Shown piece by piece: positions 1 to 6,716 of a stretch of DNA of 8,181 nucleotides; position 1 is the stretch's first letter, and each line of letters opens with the position of its first letter. Location: positions 1-8,181 of the forward strand of contig JAAKFP010000092.1 in NCBI GenBank assembly GCA_011065005.1. Reading direction: 5' to 3'. Source of the stretch: Chlamydiota bacterium (GTDB lineage: Bacteria > Chlamydiota > Chlamydiia > Chlamydiales > Waddliaceae). The notes beneath the pieces are model-generated. The model was given only the letters and a program-made list of their open reading frames with translations, ran no database searches and was not told where the DNA came from. Made by a program: the position numbers and the translations under genes.

Positions 1-326
1 AACTGTTGGAAGTCGGGATGGGTATTAATTTGACTCAACAACTCCTCTGCACAATCGATAAGCAATTTTCGTCCTTCCTCTTTTGAGACTGGGCGTTGAA
101 TCTGAAAACACAATCCCATCGTTTGATACTTTTTATCATCTCTATGGGTCGCTTCAACAATCCCTCCCATATTCATATTATGTCGAGAACTAAGGGTTTT
201 ATTCACGTTTTTCATAATCGCATGACCCATTGATAATTTATCATTGGCAGGCGAACCATCATCACAAGAAAATAAAACCAGTGGTATAGAGGCAAAAAAG
301 ATAGATAACAGCAAACCAGATCTCAT
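1..326 (-). CDS. Small lipoprotein downstream of the RHS gene, C-terminus cut off; candidate immunity protein
   Basis: I do not recognise this family. The visible 108 residues begin MRSGLLLSIFFASIPLVLFSC: a short basic start, a hydrophobic stretch and Cys21 in an acceptable lipobox (LFSC), so it should be lipidated and membrane-anchored, facing the periplasm. The residues after the cysteine are Asp-Asp; in enterobacteria Asp at +2 favours inner-membrane retention, but whether that rule holds here is unknown. The mature part is hydrophilic and begins with a helical-looking region (KLSMGHAIMKNVNKTLSS). It has one more cysteine pair, in GLCFQIQRP and LLIDCAEELL. The start at 326 is set by an AAGGAG ribosome site 7 bases upstream. 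The gene begins 28 bases after the RHS stop, so the two are probably co-transcribed. Its position right behind a polymorphic-toxin-like gene is where immunity genes normally lie; that role is an inference. The stop lies outside the window. Confidence 0.8.
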   Translation of the reverse strand, partial: MRSGLLLSIFFASIPLVLFSCDDGSPANDKLSMGHAIMKNVNKTLSSRHNMNMGGIVEATHRDDKKYQTMGLCFQIQRPVSKEEGRKLLIDCAEELLSQINTHPDFQQ

Positions 327-333
327 ATAAATA

Positions 334-339
334 CTCCTT
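334..339 (-). promoter_or_regulatory. Ribosome binding site of the lipoprotein gene
   Basis: AAGGAG on the minus strand, 7 bases before the ATG at 326. It lies in the 28-base gap after the RHS stop codon and fixes the lipoprotein start. No promoter-like hexamer pair is evident in the gap, which supports co-transcription with the RHS gene. Confidence 0.7.
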
Positions 340-354
340 TTTTGAAAATTTTAA

Positions 355-3300
355 TCATTGGCACACACCAAAAGCGTCGAAGAAATCATCTATTTGTTTT
401 TTTTGGGCTTCCTCATATGTATCGCTAAGAAATTCATGATCGAGAATCCAGCTGGCGTTTTCATGAGGCTTTAAATACACGATGGTTTCCTCAACTCGTT
501 CCTTGTTTTTGGCATCAAGGAGCGGAACAGGATCTCCTTCACTAACATAATGAACAACTTTTTCACAAACATCAGGGTCAATATAGGCAAGGGGCGCTAT
601 AGCGACAACACGAATGTTCTTTCGAAGATCTTCATCATAAGTTTCCAAAGCGTTTCTTACGTGAGCTGTTCCTTGACTATGGCAAAACTCTAAATAATGA
701 CCATCTCCTTTACAGCCTGCAAAAAAGTTATTCCACTTTTGATGGAGGTACTTCACCGGGGTTGTACATACACCCTTGAGATTCATGTTCGCTTCAACCA
801 GGTCAGTATCCGTTCCATGGGTGGCGTTATGACAGAGGTCCACCTGATAACCACCAGCAAATTTCGAAAGGGCGCTTGCGCTCTTCTTGGCATTCTCAAG
901 AGTATTCCATATGCCATTAATAAATCCAATAGATAGATTCGGTTGATGCTTTCCTGGAATGGTATGCAGACCGGATTTTTTTGAAGTCGGGATTTCAAAC
1001 GCATAATATTTCTTGAAGACGATAGGATTGCCCCTCGAGGAAACAGCCTTCAAGCCATTTGGGTCAATGTATAGGGTGGGGCGATTTTTTACGTAGGCAT
1101 AGCGGTTAATGCCATCCTCAAAAAAGAGGGGATCGGGAGTTGTCCAACGACCAATAATGGGGTCATAACAACGACGATCAAAAAACACCCACCCGGTATT
1201 CTTGTCCACCCTCTTGCTACAAAAATGCCAAGGGGAAACAGGGTCTTTTACACGTTTTCCTTTGGGACCATAAACTTCCTCTTCCCCATAAGCGGTATAC
1301 CGGATCGACTCGACAATACCCTTGTTCTCTATATCCACTAGAGTGACCACGCTACCTCGATAGTCGTGCAATGGAACGAAACAGCGTCCAGAAATTTCTA
1401 ACAGGCAGGCGGCACCAACATCTTTTCCATATCCGGTCCCCAATACACGCAACTGGCTAAGGGCTCCATCTTCATCTACCACGCCAACTTCCATTTCGCC
1501 ATTATACAGGAAGGTCTCTGTCTTCACAACAACCCACCCTTGACCGGATTTGCTTTTTGTGATCTTTTTCCTCCTGCGATGTAGCGCATCGTAGCTATAT
1601 TCCGTCCTCTCCTTTCCATACTCTAGGGAAGCCAGCCGATCAAACGCATCATATTTACATTCGGCGGGACTGCGTGAAGTACTTACGAAGTTTCCATTGG
1701 CATCATAGTCGTAGCTTTCGTCTCCCTCCTTCACCAGCTGGTTAAGGGCATTATTTGTATACGTCACACTATCTTTTTCGGTTCGATTATGCGCGGAATC
1801 AAACCCATAATGATGGTTGATAGATCCCGATTCTTCGATCAATTGATTTAGGAGGTCATAACGATAATTTGAGGTGCAGATTCCTACGCAATCATGATAA
1901 GTAACCTTTGTTAAATTCCCTCTTTCATCATAACCTCCTTTCGGCACATGCTGAGACCAATAGGGAGAAGAGATTTTTATGGGGCGAAGGGCTTGGTCAT
2001 ACTCGAATTGCACACATCCAAGTTGGTCTGGGAGAGAGATCTCTTTAACCCTGCCAGACAAACAACAGCTAAACTCTATTTTGTGGTTTCCACAAGATCC
2101 CTTTCGTTCTACAGAACGCAACCGCAACGCGTCATAGGCATACTCAATCGTGGATTCATCAGGCAACGTCATTCGTTCCAAACGGTCGAGAGGGTCATAG
2201 GAGTACTTTAGGTGAATTCCATTACCTAAATTTTCACTCGTCATGTTTCCTTTTTCATCCACAGTACGAGTGAATGGGCAATTGTTATTTGCATCGTTAC
2301 TAGAAAGGAGGTTTCCATTTTTATCGTAGGTGTATTGATAGTCTACTGAACCATCGCTAGAGCGTATTCTTGCCAAATACCCTAGATAGTTATAGCTATA
2401 CTCCAATGCTACTCCGTCCGGTTTGATCTGACGAGAAATTTGGCCTGTGGCAGTATACTCTTTTCCTGTGGACTTCTGTTCCGGCGTTTCAAAAGCTTCA
2501 ATGATTTTCGTCTGGCGTCCCATCGAGTCATACTCAAAGCAACAGGAAACCGTCTTCAAATGGTGCCCTCCAGCAAAAATTTCCTCTTTCCTCTGAAGAA
2601 GATTGTCGACACCATCGTATGAGAAGGCTGTGATGTGCAGATGGTCGCCAAGAGGCGAAAGAATCTCGACCAAAGAACTGCGGCTAAGCGGATCCATCAC
2701 CGTTCGCTTGATCACGCCATGGGGGTCAATTTCCTCAATGCATTCAACCTCGCTCCCCTGGGTATTAAGATAATTTTCGGGGTAGAAGAAATGCGTTTGA
2801 AAACCATCAGGAGTTGTGATTTCGATAGGCTGGTTTCGGGTATTATAGCAAGTCGAAGTGCAAGATATCCCTTGATCTGAATGAATACTCACCGAGGTGC
2901 GGTTGCCTCTCGAATCGTAAGTATAGCAAACCCGCTTCCTTAGGGTGCCATCCTCCTCTTCCACTCTCTCTTCTACCATGCGATCGAGAACATCATACTC
3001 ACAAATCGACTTACGATAGGTTCCGGAATGTGTTTTCTCTAGCTTTTCCGAAGGTCTCTCCAAGGCGTCATAGGAAATATGCGTTGTTGCGTTCCCTTTT
3101 TCTTCCTTAATCAACCTTCCAGCACCATCATAAGCATAATAAGTGATGTTTTCCTCAAAATCGCTCTCTTTAAGAAGGTGAAACGCATTGTATTTCCAGG
3201 TCGCAAAACACAAGAGCTCTCCTTGTGGAGAGATTTTCTCCTCTCTTATCTTCCTCCGTTTATAATCGTAGTAAAAACGGGAGGTCACCCCTAGCTTGTC

Positions 3301-5709
3301 AACGTTCTCCTCCAACGTTCCATTAGGATGGTATTTGAACGATTCACAACTTCCATCGGGGGATTCGATTTGATACGGTTCGGCACGTAATGTATAAGCT
3401 GTTCTAGTCTTCTCTTCATTCGCGTCGGTACATTCAACACAATTGTTAAAGATGTCATAACTATAGATCTCCGTGGGGCAGGCGCCATCAATAGAGGGAT
3501 AGGTAAGTTCCAGCAATCTGCCAAAAGCATCATGTTTGAATTTTTTTTCATTTCCAAAGCGATCGGTTTCGCTCAACTTATTTCCTCTCAGATCATAGGT
3601 CGAGGAAACTTTACTCTGAAAGCCATCATCGTGAAGCTCTGTTTGACTAATGAGTCTGTTCGAAAAATCATAGTCAAACCTTTTCTGGAGGCCGTCACGA
3701 GTTTCTTCTACGAGCAGGTCATTCTGATCGAAGCATCTGGCCGTTTCGATCCCTGTAGGATCGGTCTCACGAATAACATTGCCATGGTTGTCATAACTGT
3801 AGCATTGTGAAAAGGCAAATTCCCCCTGTGCGTCATAGATTTTCCGCTCGATCAATTGTCCTTTTTTGGAATATTGATTGATGGATTTTTTGACTAAGAT
3901 CTCGATGCCCTGCTCAAGATCGTAATAAAATTCTTCTTCCACCTCAGGAAGTCCTATCGGAGCGGTTGTTGTTGGGGTAATTTTCCTAATACGCCGCTCT
4001 GTCATTCCTGCTAAATCTGTGATCTTTTTGGAATCTCCATCATCGACGATTTCTTTTACCAAAACACCATTGGCATCATACTCGTAATACGTCCGCTCTT
4101 TGATCTGATTATTGTGTGATAACAATTGGAGCTGAATCTTATCTGTTCCTTTCCTGTAGAGGTAGGATACGACGACTTCACCGTCATTCTCCTCAGCCAA
4201 AAGGTTATTGCCTGTATAGGAAAAACGGGATTCATGCTTCTCGCAACCATTCTCAATGAGTCTTCCATGTCTGTCCATTTGAGGAAGAATCGTTTCCTTG
4301 CCGGTCAGATTGCCGGCTACGATCTCTTTTACGATGTTGCCTCGTTTATCATAGCTCCAGCCGCGATACATCTGAACTTCGCCTACTCCATCCTCTAAAA
4401 CCCTCGTCAGCAGACAGGTGTAATTACCACTACCTTTGCTGCCCCAAAAAAACCTCTCTCGGCGATAGAGCGCTTTCGAACTATCAAACTCTTCGATAGA
4501 TGTCAGTCGATGTTCAGAGGAGAAATGGTACACTTTTTTATTTCCTAAAGCATCGACCACTTCGGTTTTTCCACCAATCGGCCTTTTGCTCTTTTTATCT
4601 TCCTTGAGGAAATAGAAAAACTCATGCGTTGCTACCGGTGTGTTGTCAACACCCACCGGAGCATATAACGCACTCACCCGTCCAACACGTGAATCTTTCT
4701 TGGAAGAGATATAAATATCGTTGGTTGTCTTGCCCGATTCGTAGTATTCCATTTTCCTGAACCGTCCTTCAGGCCACTGTTTTTCGACAAGCCGTTCGAT
4801 TCCTTTGCTTTTGGACAAGTTCGGACCGTATTCAAATTTTAAATCTGGAGCATTTGATCGCTTAACTTCAGCAAGCATATAGCGATGATGGCCACCTCTT
4901 TTACTGTCCATCTTCTGGAAATGATACTCGACAGATTCGCCGGTATGGGTTTGAAGTTTCCATACGCTAGGTTTCTGATGGTCGCCTAGATAAGTGAAAG
5001 AAATTTTGTCGAGGAGGGTTTGTGATCTCCCCTTTGAGGTGATGGATGACGGACGTTTGTGTGAGCCATATTTATAATTGAAGGTAGATCCATCTAGGAA
5101 ACAGGAGTGGGTAGCAACATACCAAAAGACATTCTCAGACACTTCCTTTTTTCGATGGAAATAGACTTTTTCCCCTGTTTCCATCTTCATATAGGCGTTT
5201 TTCTCCCCGAAATGGCTTGAAATACTGCGGTTGGTAATATTGGCTCGCCCGCTAAAAACTCCCTGTGTTCCATTTGTTACACCCCATTTCAGCAATTTTT
5301 CATCGATCTTGAAGTTGTGGCCACTACTTCCGGTTTTAAAAAGAAACTGGCTTCCTTGATCAGAGACGACTGCGTAGGTATGTTTTTCATCTTTCGAAAC
5401 AATAATATCTTGATGTAAATTTAGATCCCAGCCGTCGTAAAGAGTTCCTTTTTGCGAGCTTCCACTGTTGTAAGAGCGTTGGATGGTAATAGGCTTGGGA
5501 CCAACACCTACAGAATCGATGTCGCCATCAACAAGGTGACCGGTAATGATATTAACCATCCCTCCCACAACCCCGCTAGGATGCCCTTGGAGGTCGATAA
5601 TGGAAGAATACCCTTCTTGGTCATTAGGGTCCCCATTCTCTTCGCTTTGTGCAGAAACGGAAAAAAAGCAAGTTGCACATAAAAATAATTTTAAGAAACG
5701 CAAACGCAT
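355..5709 (-). CDS. Giant secreted RHS/YD-repeat protein with C-terminal alpha/beta-hydrolase-like toxin domain
   Basis: 1784 residues. Residues 1-20 form a Sec signal peptide (basic MRLR, hydrophobic core, VSA|Q cleavage). Residues about 44-105 resemble the N-terminal entry of RHS proteins (VNIITGHLVDGDID, IQRSYNSG, LYDGWDLNLH). From about 450 to 1400 there are more than twenty YD repeats (YDKRGN, YDSRGN, YDKNGN, YDERGN and others), expected to build a hollow beta shell. Residues 1474-1553 are the RHS-associated core (YDPIIGRW, PDPL, NRYAYVKNRP, DPNGL). Asp1526 and Asp1549, 23 residues apart, with Leu1553 after, fit the aspartyl self-cleavage site of RHS/TcC shells. The 231-residue tail (1554-1784) contains FINGIWN, NATHG, a nucleophile-elbow-like CHSQG (Ser1678), SEGDPVP (Asp1726) and DHEF (His1758). 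This is the order of an alpha/beta hydrolase triad, and it resembles chlamydial DUF687-type proteins from memory. There is no PAAR domain, so Sec export is more likely than type VI delivery. The substrate is unknown; a lipase or phospholipase is a guess. The start follows a GGGGGT ribosome site and a good promoter. Confidence 0.93.
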   Translation of the reverse strand: MRLRFLKLFLCATCFFSVSAQSEENGDPNDQEGYSSIIDLQGHPSGVVGGMVNIITGHLVDGDIDSVGVGPKPITIQRSYNSGSSQKGTLYDGWDLNLHQDIIVSKDEKHTYAVVSDQGSQFLFKTGSSGHNFKIDEKLLKWGVTNGTQGVFSGRANITNRSISSHFGEKNAYMKMETGEKVYFHRKKEVSENVFWYVATHSCFLDGSTFNYKYGSHKRPSSITSKGRSQTLLDKISFTYLGDHQKPSVWKLQTHTGESVEYHFQKMDSKRGGHHRYMLAEVKRSNAPDLKFEYGPNLSKSKGIERLVEKQWPEGRFRKMEYYESGKTTNDIYISSKKDSRVGRVSALYAPVGVDNTPVATHEFFYFLKEDKKSKRPIGGKTEVVDALGNKKVYHFSSEHRLTSIEEFDSSKALYRRERFFWGSKGSGNYTCLLTRVLEDGVGEVQMYRGWSYDKRGNIVKEIVAGNLTGKETILPQMDRHGRLIENGCEKHESRFSYTGNNLLAEENDGEVVVSYLYRKGTDKIQLQLLSHNNQIKERTYYEYDANGVLVKEIVDDGDSKKITDLAGMTERRIRKITPTTTAPIGLPEVEEEFYYDLEQGIEILVKKSINQYSKKGQLIERKIYDAQGEFAFSQCYSYDNHGNVIRETDPTGIETARCFDQNDLLVEETRDGLQKRFDYDFSNRLISQTELHDDGFQSKVSSTYDLRGNKLSETDRFGNEKKFKHDAFGRLLELTYPSIDGACPTEIYSYDIFNNCVECTDANEEKTRTAYTLRAEPYQIESPDGSCESFKYHPNGTLEENVDKLGVTSRFYYDYKRRKIREEKISPQGELLCFATWKYNAFHLLKESDFEENITYYAYDGAGRLIKEEKGNATTHISYDALERPSEKLEKTHSGTYRKSICEYDVLDRMVEERVEEEDGTLRKRVCYTYDSRGNRTSVSIHSDQGISCTSTCYNTRNQPIEITTPDGFQTHFFYPENYLNTQGSEVECIEEIDPHGVIKRTVMDPLSRSSLVEILSPLGDHLHITAFSYDGVDNLLQRKEEIFAGGHHLKTVSCCFEYDSMGRQTKIIEAFETPEQKSTGKEYTATGQISRQIKPDGVALEYSYNYLGYLARIRSSDGSVDYQYTYDKNGNLLSSNDANNNCPFTRTVDEKGNMTSENLGNGIHLKYSYDPLDRLERMTLPDESTIEYAYDALRLRSVERKGSCGNHKIEFSCCLSGRVKEISLPDQLGCVQFEYDQALRPIKISSPYWSQHVPKGGYDERGNLTKVTYHDCVGICTSNYRYDLLNQLIEESGSINHHYGFDSAHNRTEKDSVTYTNNALNQLVKEGDESYDYDANGNFVSTSRSPAECKYDAFDRLASLEYGKERTEYSYDALHRRRKKITKSKSGQGWVVVKTETFLYNGEMEVGVVDEDGALSQLRVLGTGYGKDVGAACLLEISGRCFVPLHDYRGSVVTLVDIENKGIVESIRYTAYGEEEVYGPKGKRVKDPVSPWHFCSKRVDKNTGWVFFDRRCYDPIIGRWTTPDPLFFEDGINRYAYVKNRPTLYIDPNGLKAVSSRGNPIVFKKYYAFEIPTSKKSGLHTIPGKHQPNLSIGFINGIWNTLENAKKSASALSKFAGGYQVDLCHNATHGTDTDLVEANMNLKGVCTTPVKYLHQKWNNFFAGCKGDGHYLEFCHSQGTAHVRNALETYDEDLRKNIRVVAIAPLAYIDPDVCEKVVHYVSEGDPVPLLDAKNKERVEETIVYLKPHENASWILDHEFLSDTYEEAQKKQIDDFFDAFGVCQ

Positions 5710-5731
5710 CAGTACCCCCTTTTTTTACGGG

Positions 5732-5760
5732 ATACTATGAAGCGCACACATGCCTGTCAA
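5732..5760 (-). promoter_or_regulatory. Predicted housekeeping-sigma promoter of the RHS gene
   Basis: On the minus strand a perfect -35 TTGACA (5755-5760) is separated by 17 bases from TAGTAT (5732-5737), a 4/6 match to the -10 consensus. The ATG is 22 bases further on. Just upstream of the -35 is a strongly A/T-biased stretch (5761-5789) with a run of nine T on the minus strand, resembling an UP element. The short leader contains homopolymer runs A7 (5720-5726) and G5 (5715-5719); the G5 run doubles as the ribosome binding site. Confidence 0.65.
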
Positions 5761-5991
5761 TAGAAAATCCAAAAAAAAAGATTTTTCTCTATCACAGCGA
5801 AACCAACGGACGCTGTTTCGACAGTTTGTTTAGGGTAGCGCGAAGCCTTTGGAAGTGCGCGGAGCAATCCGCGCTTTTCGATGTAGAGTGGTCACTTTTA
5901 GTTTAGGATGTGCTGTCATCGGAATTTGCCTTGGAGAGGAGCCCCTCAATCCAATTCTTGGAGGCCTGATACCAAATAGCAAACAATTTCC
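5761..5991. other. Intergenic region between RHS promoter and toxin pseudogene
   Basis: No gene is supported here on either strand. Open frames that enter it have no convincing ribosome site or recognisable product. It holds the A/T tract upstream of the RHS promoter, a GC-rich hairpin at 5857-5874, and a region (5929-5972) with a short direct repeat of CTTGGAG and small weak stems. Since the toxin gene stops at 5992, the transcript from the toxin-antitoxin operon must end or run on through this stretch towards the RHS promoter. Confidence 0.5.
5857..5878 (+). terminator. GC-rich perfect hairpin with T-tract; possible terminator or repeat unit
   Basis: A 7-bp perfect stem (GCGCGGA / TCCGCGC) closes a GCAA tetraloop, a stable GNRA-type loop, and is followed on the plus strand by TTTT. 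By shape this is a rho-independent terminator for plus-strand transcription, yet no plus-strand gene ends here. On the minus strand it lacks a U-tract, though the stem could still slow polymerase between the toxin relic and the RHS gene. It could also be one copy of a dispersed palindromic repeat; only a genome-wide search can tell. Confidence 0.4.
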
Positions 5992-6103
5992 TTACCTATA
6001 AACTTCTCTTCTATGAGAAACCTTAACGACCAATACAGTTAAGCGATCGTCAATGATTTGATAGACAATGCGATAGTTTCCAGTCCTGATGCGATGAAGT
6101 TCT

Positions 6104-6108
6104 TTAAA
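6104..6108. repeat. Target-site duplication, copy 1
   Basis: TTAAA on the plus strand (TTTAA in the toxin reading direction), directly abutting the element's CC end. An identical copy abuts the other end. Collapsing the two restores the toxin reading frame exactly. Confidence 0.88.
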
Positions 6109-6177
6109 CCTAGAAAACGCAGTTGAAAATGATCTATAAGTGCAAGATTTTGGTTCATAACTGCTTACAATGGAGGG
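6109..6177 (+). repeat. MITE inverted-repeat arm (left)
   Basis: 69-base arm beginning CCTAGAAAACGC. Ten mismatches with the right arm lie internally, at arm positions 22 to 54. The tip (ACTGCTTACAATGGAGGG) and the outer 21 bases are best conserved, which suggests constraint or recent identity at the ends. Confidence 0.9.
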
Positions 6178-6201
6178 TCACATTCCCATACGGTGAAGGG
6201 C

Positions 6202-6270
6202 CCCTCCATTGTAAGCGGTTATGGGCCAAGAGATTGTGCTTAGAGATCGTTTTCAACTGCGTTTTCTAGG
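6202..6270 (-). repeat. MITE inverted-repeat arm (right)
   Basis: Reverse-complement partner of the left arm, ending GCGTTTTCTAGG on the plus strand. On the minus strand it adds ten foreign residues (NLENAVENDL) to the broken toxin before a TAA stop. Confidence 0.9.
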
Positions 6271-6275
6271 TTAAA
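6271..6275. repeat. Target-site duplication, copy 2
   Basis: TTAAA on the plus strand, directly after the terminal GG of the element and identical to the copy at 6104-6108. It marks transposition as the origin of the interruption. Confidence 0.88.
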
Positions 6276-6422
6276 CTTGCCGCGCAAAGGCTCAATTCCA
6301 GACGGTCTTGGATTCTTAGCTAAACCATCGATCTTCAATAGAATCTTAGAAATTTCATTTTTTGGCAGTTTGGAAAGATCTTTCTCGATATCTTTGGAGT
6401 ATTCAATTTTATACATCGAGTC

Positions 6423-6677
6423 CTAGAGTCCTAAGCGTTTTTTCAGTTCTTTGGGAGAATAAGTCCCTTCCTTTTCAGCCTTTTTAATACGCTTTTCAGC
6501 AATTCGGATATCTTCAGCGTTCTCCATTGCTTCCAGAGTTTCAATATCCTCTATAGGAACGATTGCAACCATTTTCTTATTGTGAGAGGTGAGATAAATA
6601 CGCTCTTTTCCATAAGCGACTCTGTTGACTAGATTTTTCATATCACGCCTTGCTTTTGACACTGGCACTGTTGACAT
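6423..6677 (-). CDS. Phd/YefM-family antitoxin
   Basis: 84 residues. Type II antitoxin that would bind and neutralise the neighbouring RelE-like toxin and repress its own operon. The N-terminal half (MSTVPVSKARRDMKNLVNRV, then ERIYLTSHNKKMVAIVPIED) is the Phd/YefM DNA-binding and dimerisation fold, with the characteristic S-AR-----L---V and G-VAIV-P--E layout. The C-terminal part (about 46-84) is charged and helical (IRIAEKRIKKAEKEG), the flexible toxin-wrapping segment. A longer reading from 6731 exists. I chose 6677 because AGGAGGT lies 6 bases upstream, the family begins with this motif, and the longer start would place the promoter inside the gene. The antitoxin is intact while its partner is broken by a MITE, so it is now an orphan regulator or may act on other toxins in the genome. 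Confidence 0.93.
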   Translation of the reverse strand: MSTVPVSKARRDMKNLVNRVAYGKERIYLTSHNKKMVAIVPIEDIETLEAMENAEDIRIAEKRIKKAEKEGTYSPKELKKRLGL

Positions 6678-6683
6678 AATAAC

Positions 6684-6690
6684 ACCTCCT
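6684..6690 (-). promoter_or_regulatory. Strong ribosome binding site deciding the antitoxin start
   Basis: AGGAGGT on the minus strand, 6 bases before ATG 6677. It shows that the in-frame ATG at 6731 is not the start. The strength fits the usual need for antitoxin to be made in excess over toxin. Confidence 0.85.
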
Positions 6691-6692
6691 TT

Positions 6693-6716
6693 TATACAAA
6701 TTATACAATTTGTACA
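6693..6716. promoter_or_regulatory. Predicted antitoxin operator: three hexamers at 9-bp spacing
   Basis: Three related boxes on the plus strand, TATACA (6693-6698), TATACA (6702-6707) and TGTACA (6711-6716), repeat with an exact 9-base period separated by AAT and ATT. The outer sequences form an inverted repeat TACAAAT...ATTTGTA (6695-6714). The array covers the -10 element and part of the spacer. TGTACA is, from memory, the core of the operator bound by YefM in E. coli, so autorepression by the antitoxin is the natural reading. Confidence 0.65.

Larger units (their letters stand above)
6109..6270. mobile_element. 162-bp palindromic MITE, IS1380-like ends, inserted in the toxin gene
   Basis: The element is almost entirely an inverted repeat. 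Two 69-base arms (6109-6177 and 6202-6270) match at 59 of 69 positions by my alignment, the outer 21 being identical, and close a 24-base loop. It encodes no transposase and so is a non-autonomous miniature element. It starts CCTAGAAAACGC and ends with the reverse complement, and is flanked by a 5-base AT-rich direct duplication. Ends beginning CCTAGA and 5-base AT-rich target duplications are, from memory, features of the IS1380 family (ISEcp1 is the well-known case). Assignment to a partner IS elsewhere in this genome is an inference. Transcribed, it would form a very long hairpin that may stall transcription or translation of the disrupted toxin. Confidence 0.9.
5992..6416 (-). pseudogene. 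RelE/ParE-superfamily toxin gene interrupted by a MITE
   Basis: The two halves of one RelE-type mRNA-interferase or ParE-type toxin are separated by a 162-base element. The 5' half (6416-6271) encodes MYKIEYSKDIEKDLSKLP through EPLRGKF; the 3' half (6108-5992) encodes FKELHRIRTGNYRIVYQ through VSHRREVYR. Deleting the element and one copy of the TTTAA duplication joins GKF to KELHRIR in frame. The result is 85 residues, the normal size, with the hallmark basic strand (RIRTGNYRIVY) and the C-terminal HRREVY. Basic residues and the terminal Tyr at equivalent places are needed for RNA cleavage in RelE. In the present state translation from 6416 enters the element and stops at 6240-6242 after 58 residues, without the catalytic half, so the toxin is presumably inactive. 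The start is 6 bases after the antitoxin stop, a typical coupled antitoxin-toxin arrangement. Confidence 0.92.

Noticed and set aside
453..5400. DNA-level tandem repeats or a CRISPR-like array within the RHS gene
   Set aside because: The periodicity is at the protein level (YD motifs) with diverged DNA and variable spacing. No identical repeats with unique spacers are present anywhere in the window.
697..5682. Many plus-strand open frames of 60-92 codons antisense to the RHS gene, and short minus-strand frames inside it
   Set aside because: They are shadows of a long repetitive coding sequence, without start signals or recognisable products.
5649..5906. 85-codon plus-strand open frame overlapping the RHS start and the intergenic region
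   Set aside because: It overlaps the signal-peptide end of the RHS gene in antisense, has no clear ribosome site, and its product resembles nothing I know. It passes through the hairpin sequence.
6109..6270. The long palindrome read as a terminator, attenuator or structured RNA gene
   Set aside because: A direct 5-base duplication at both ends and exact restoration of the toxin frame on removal show that it is a transposed element.
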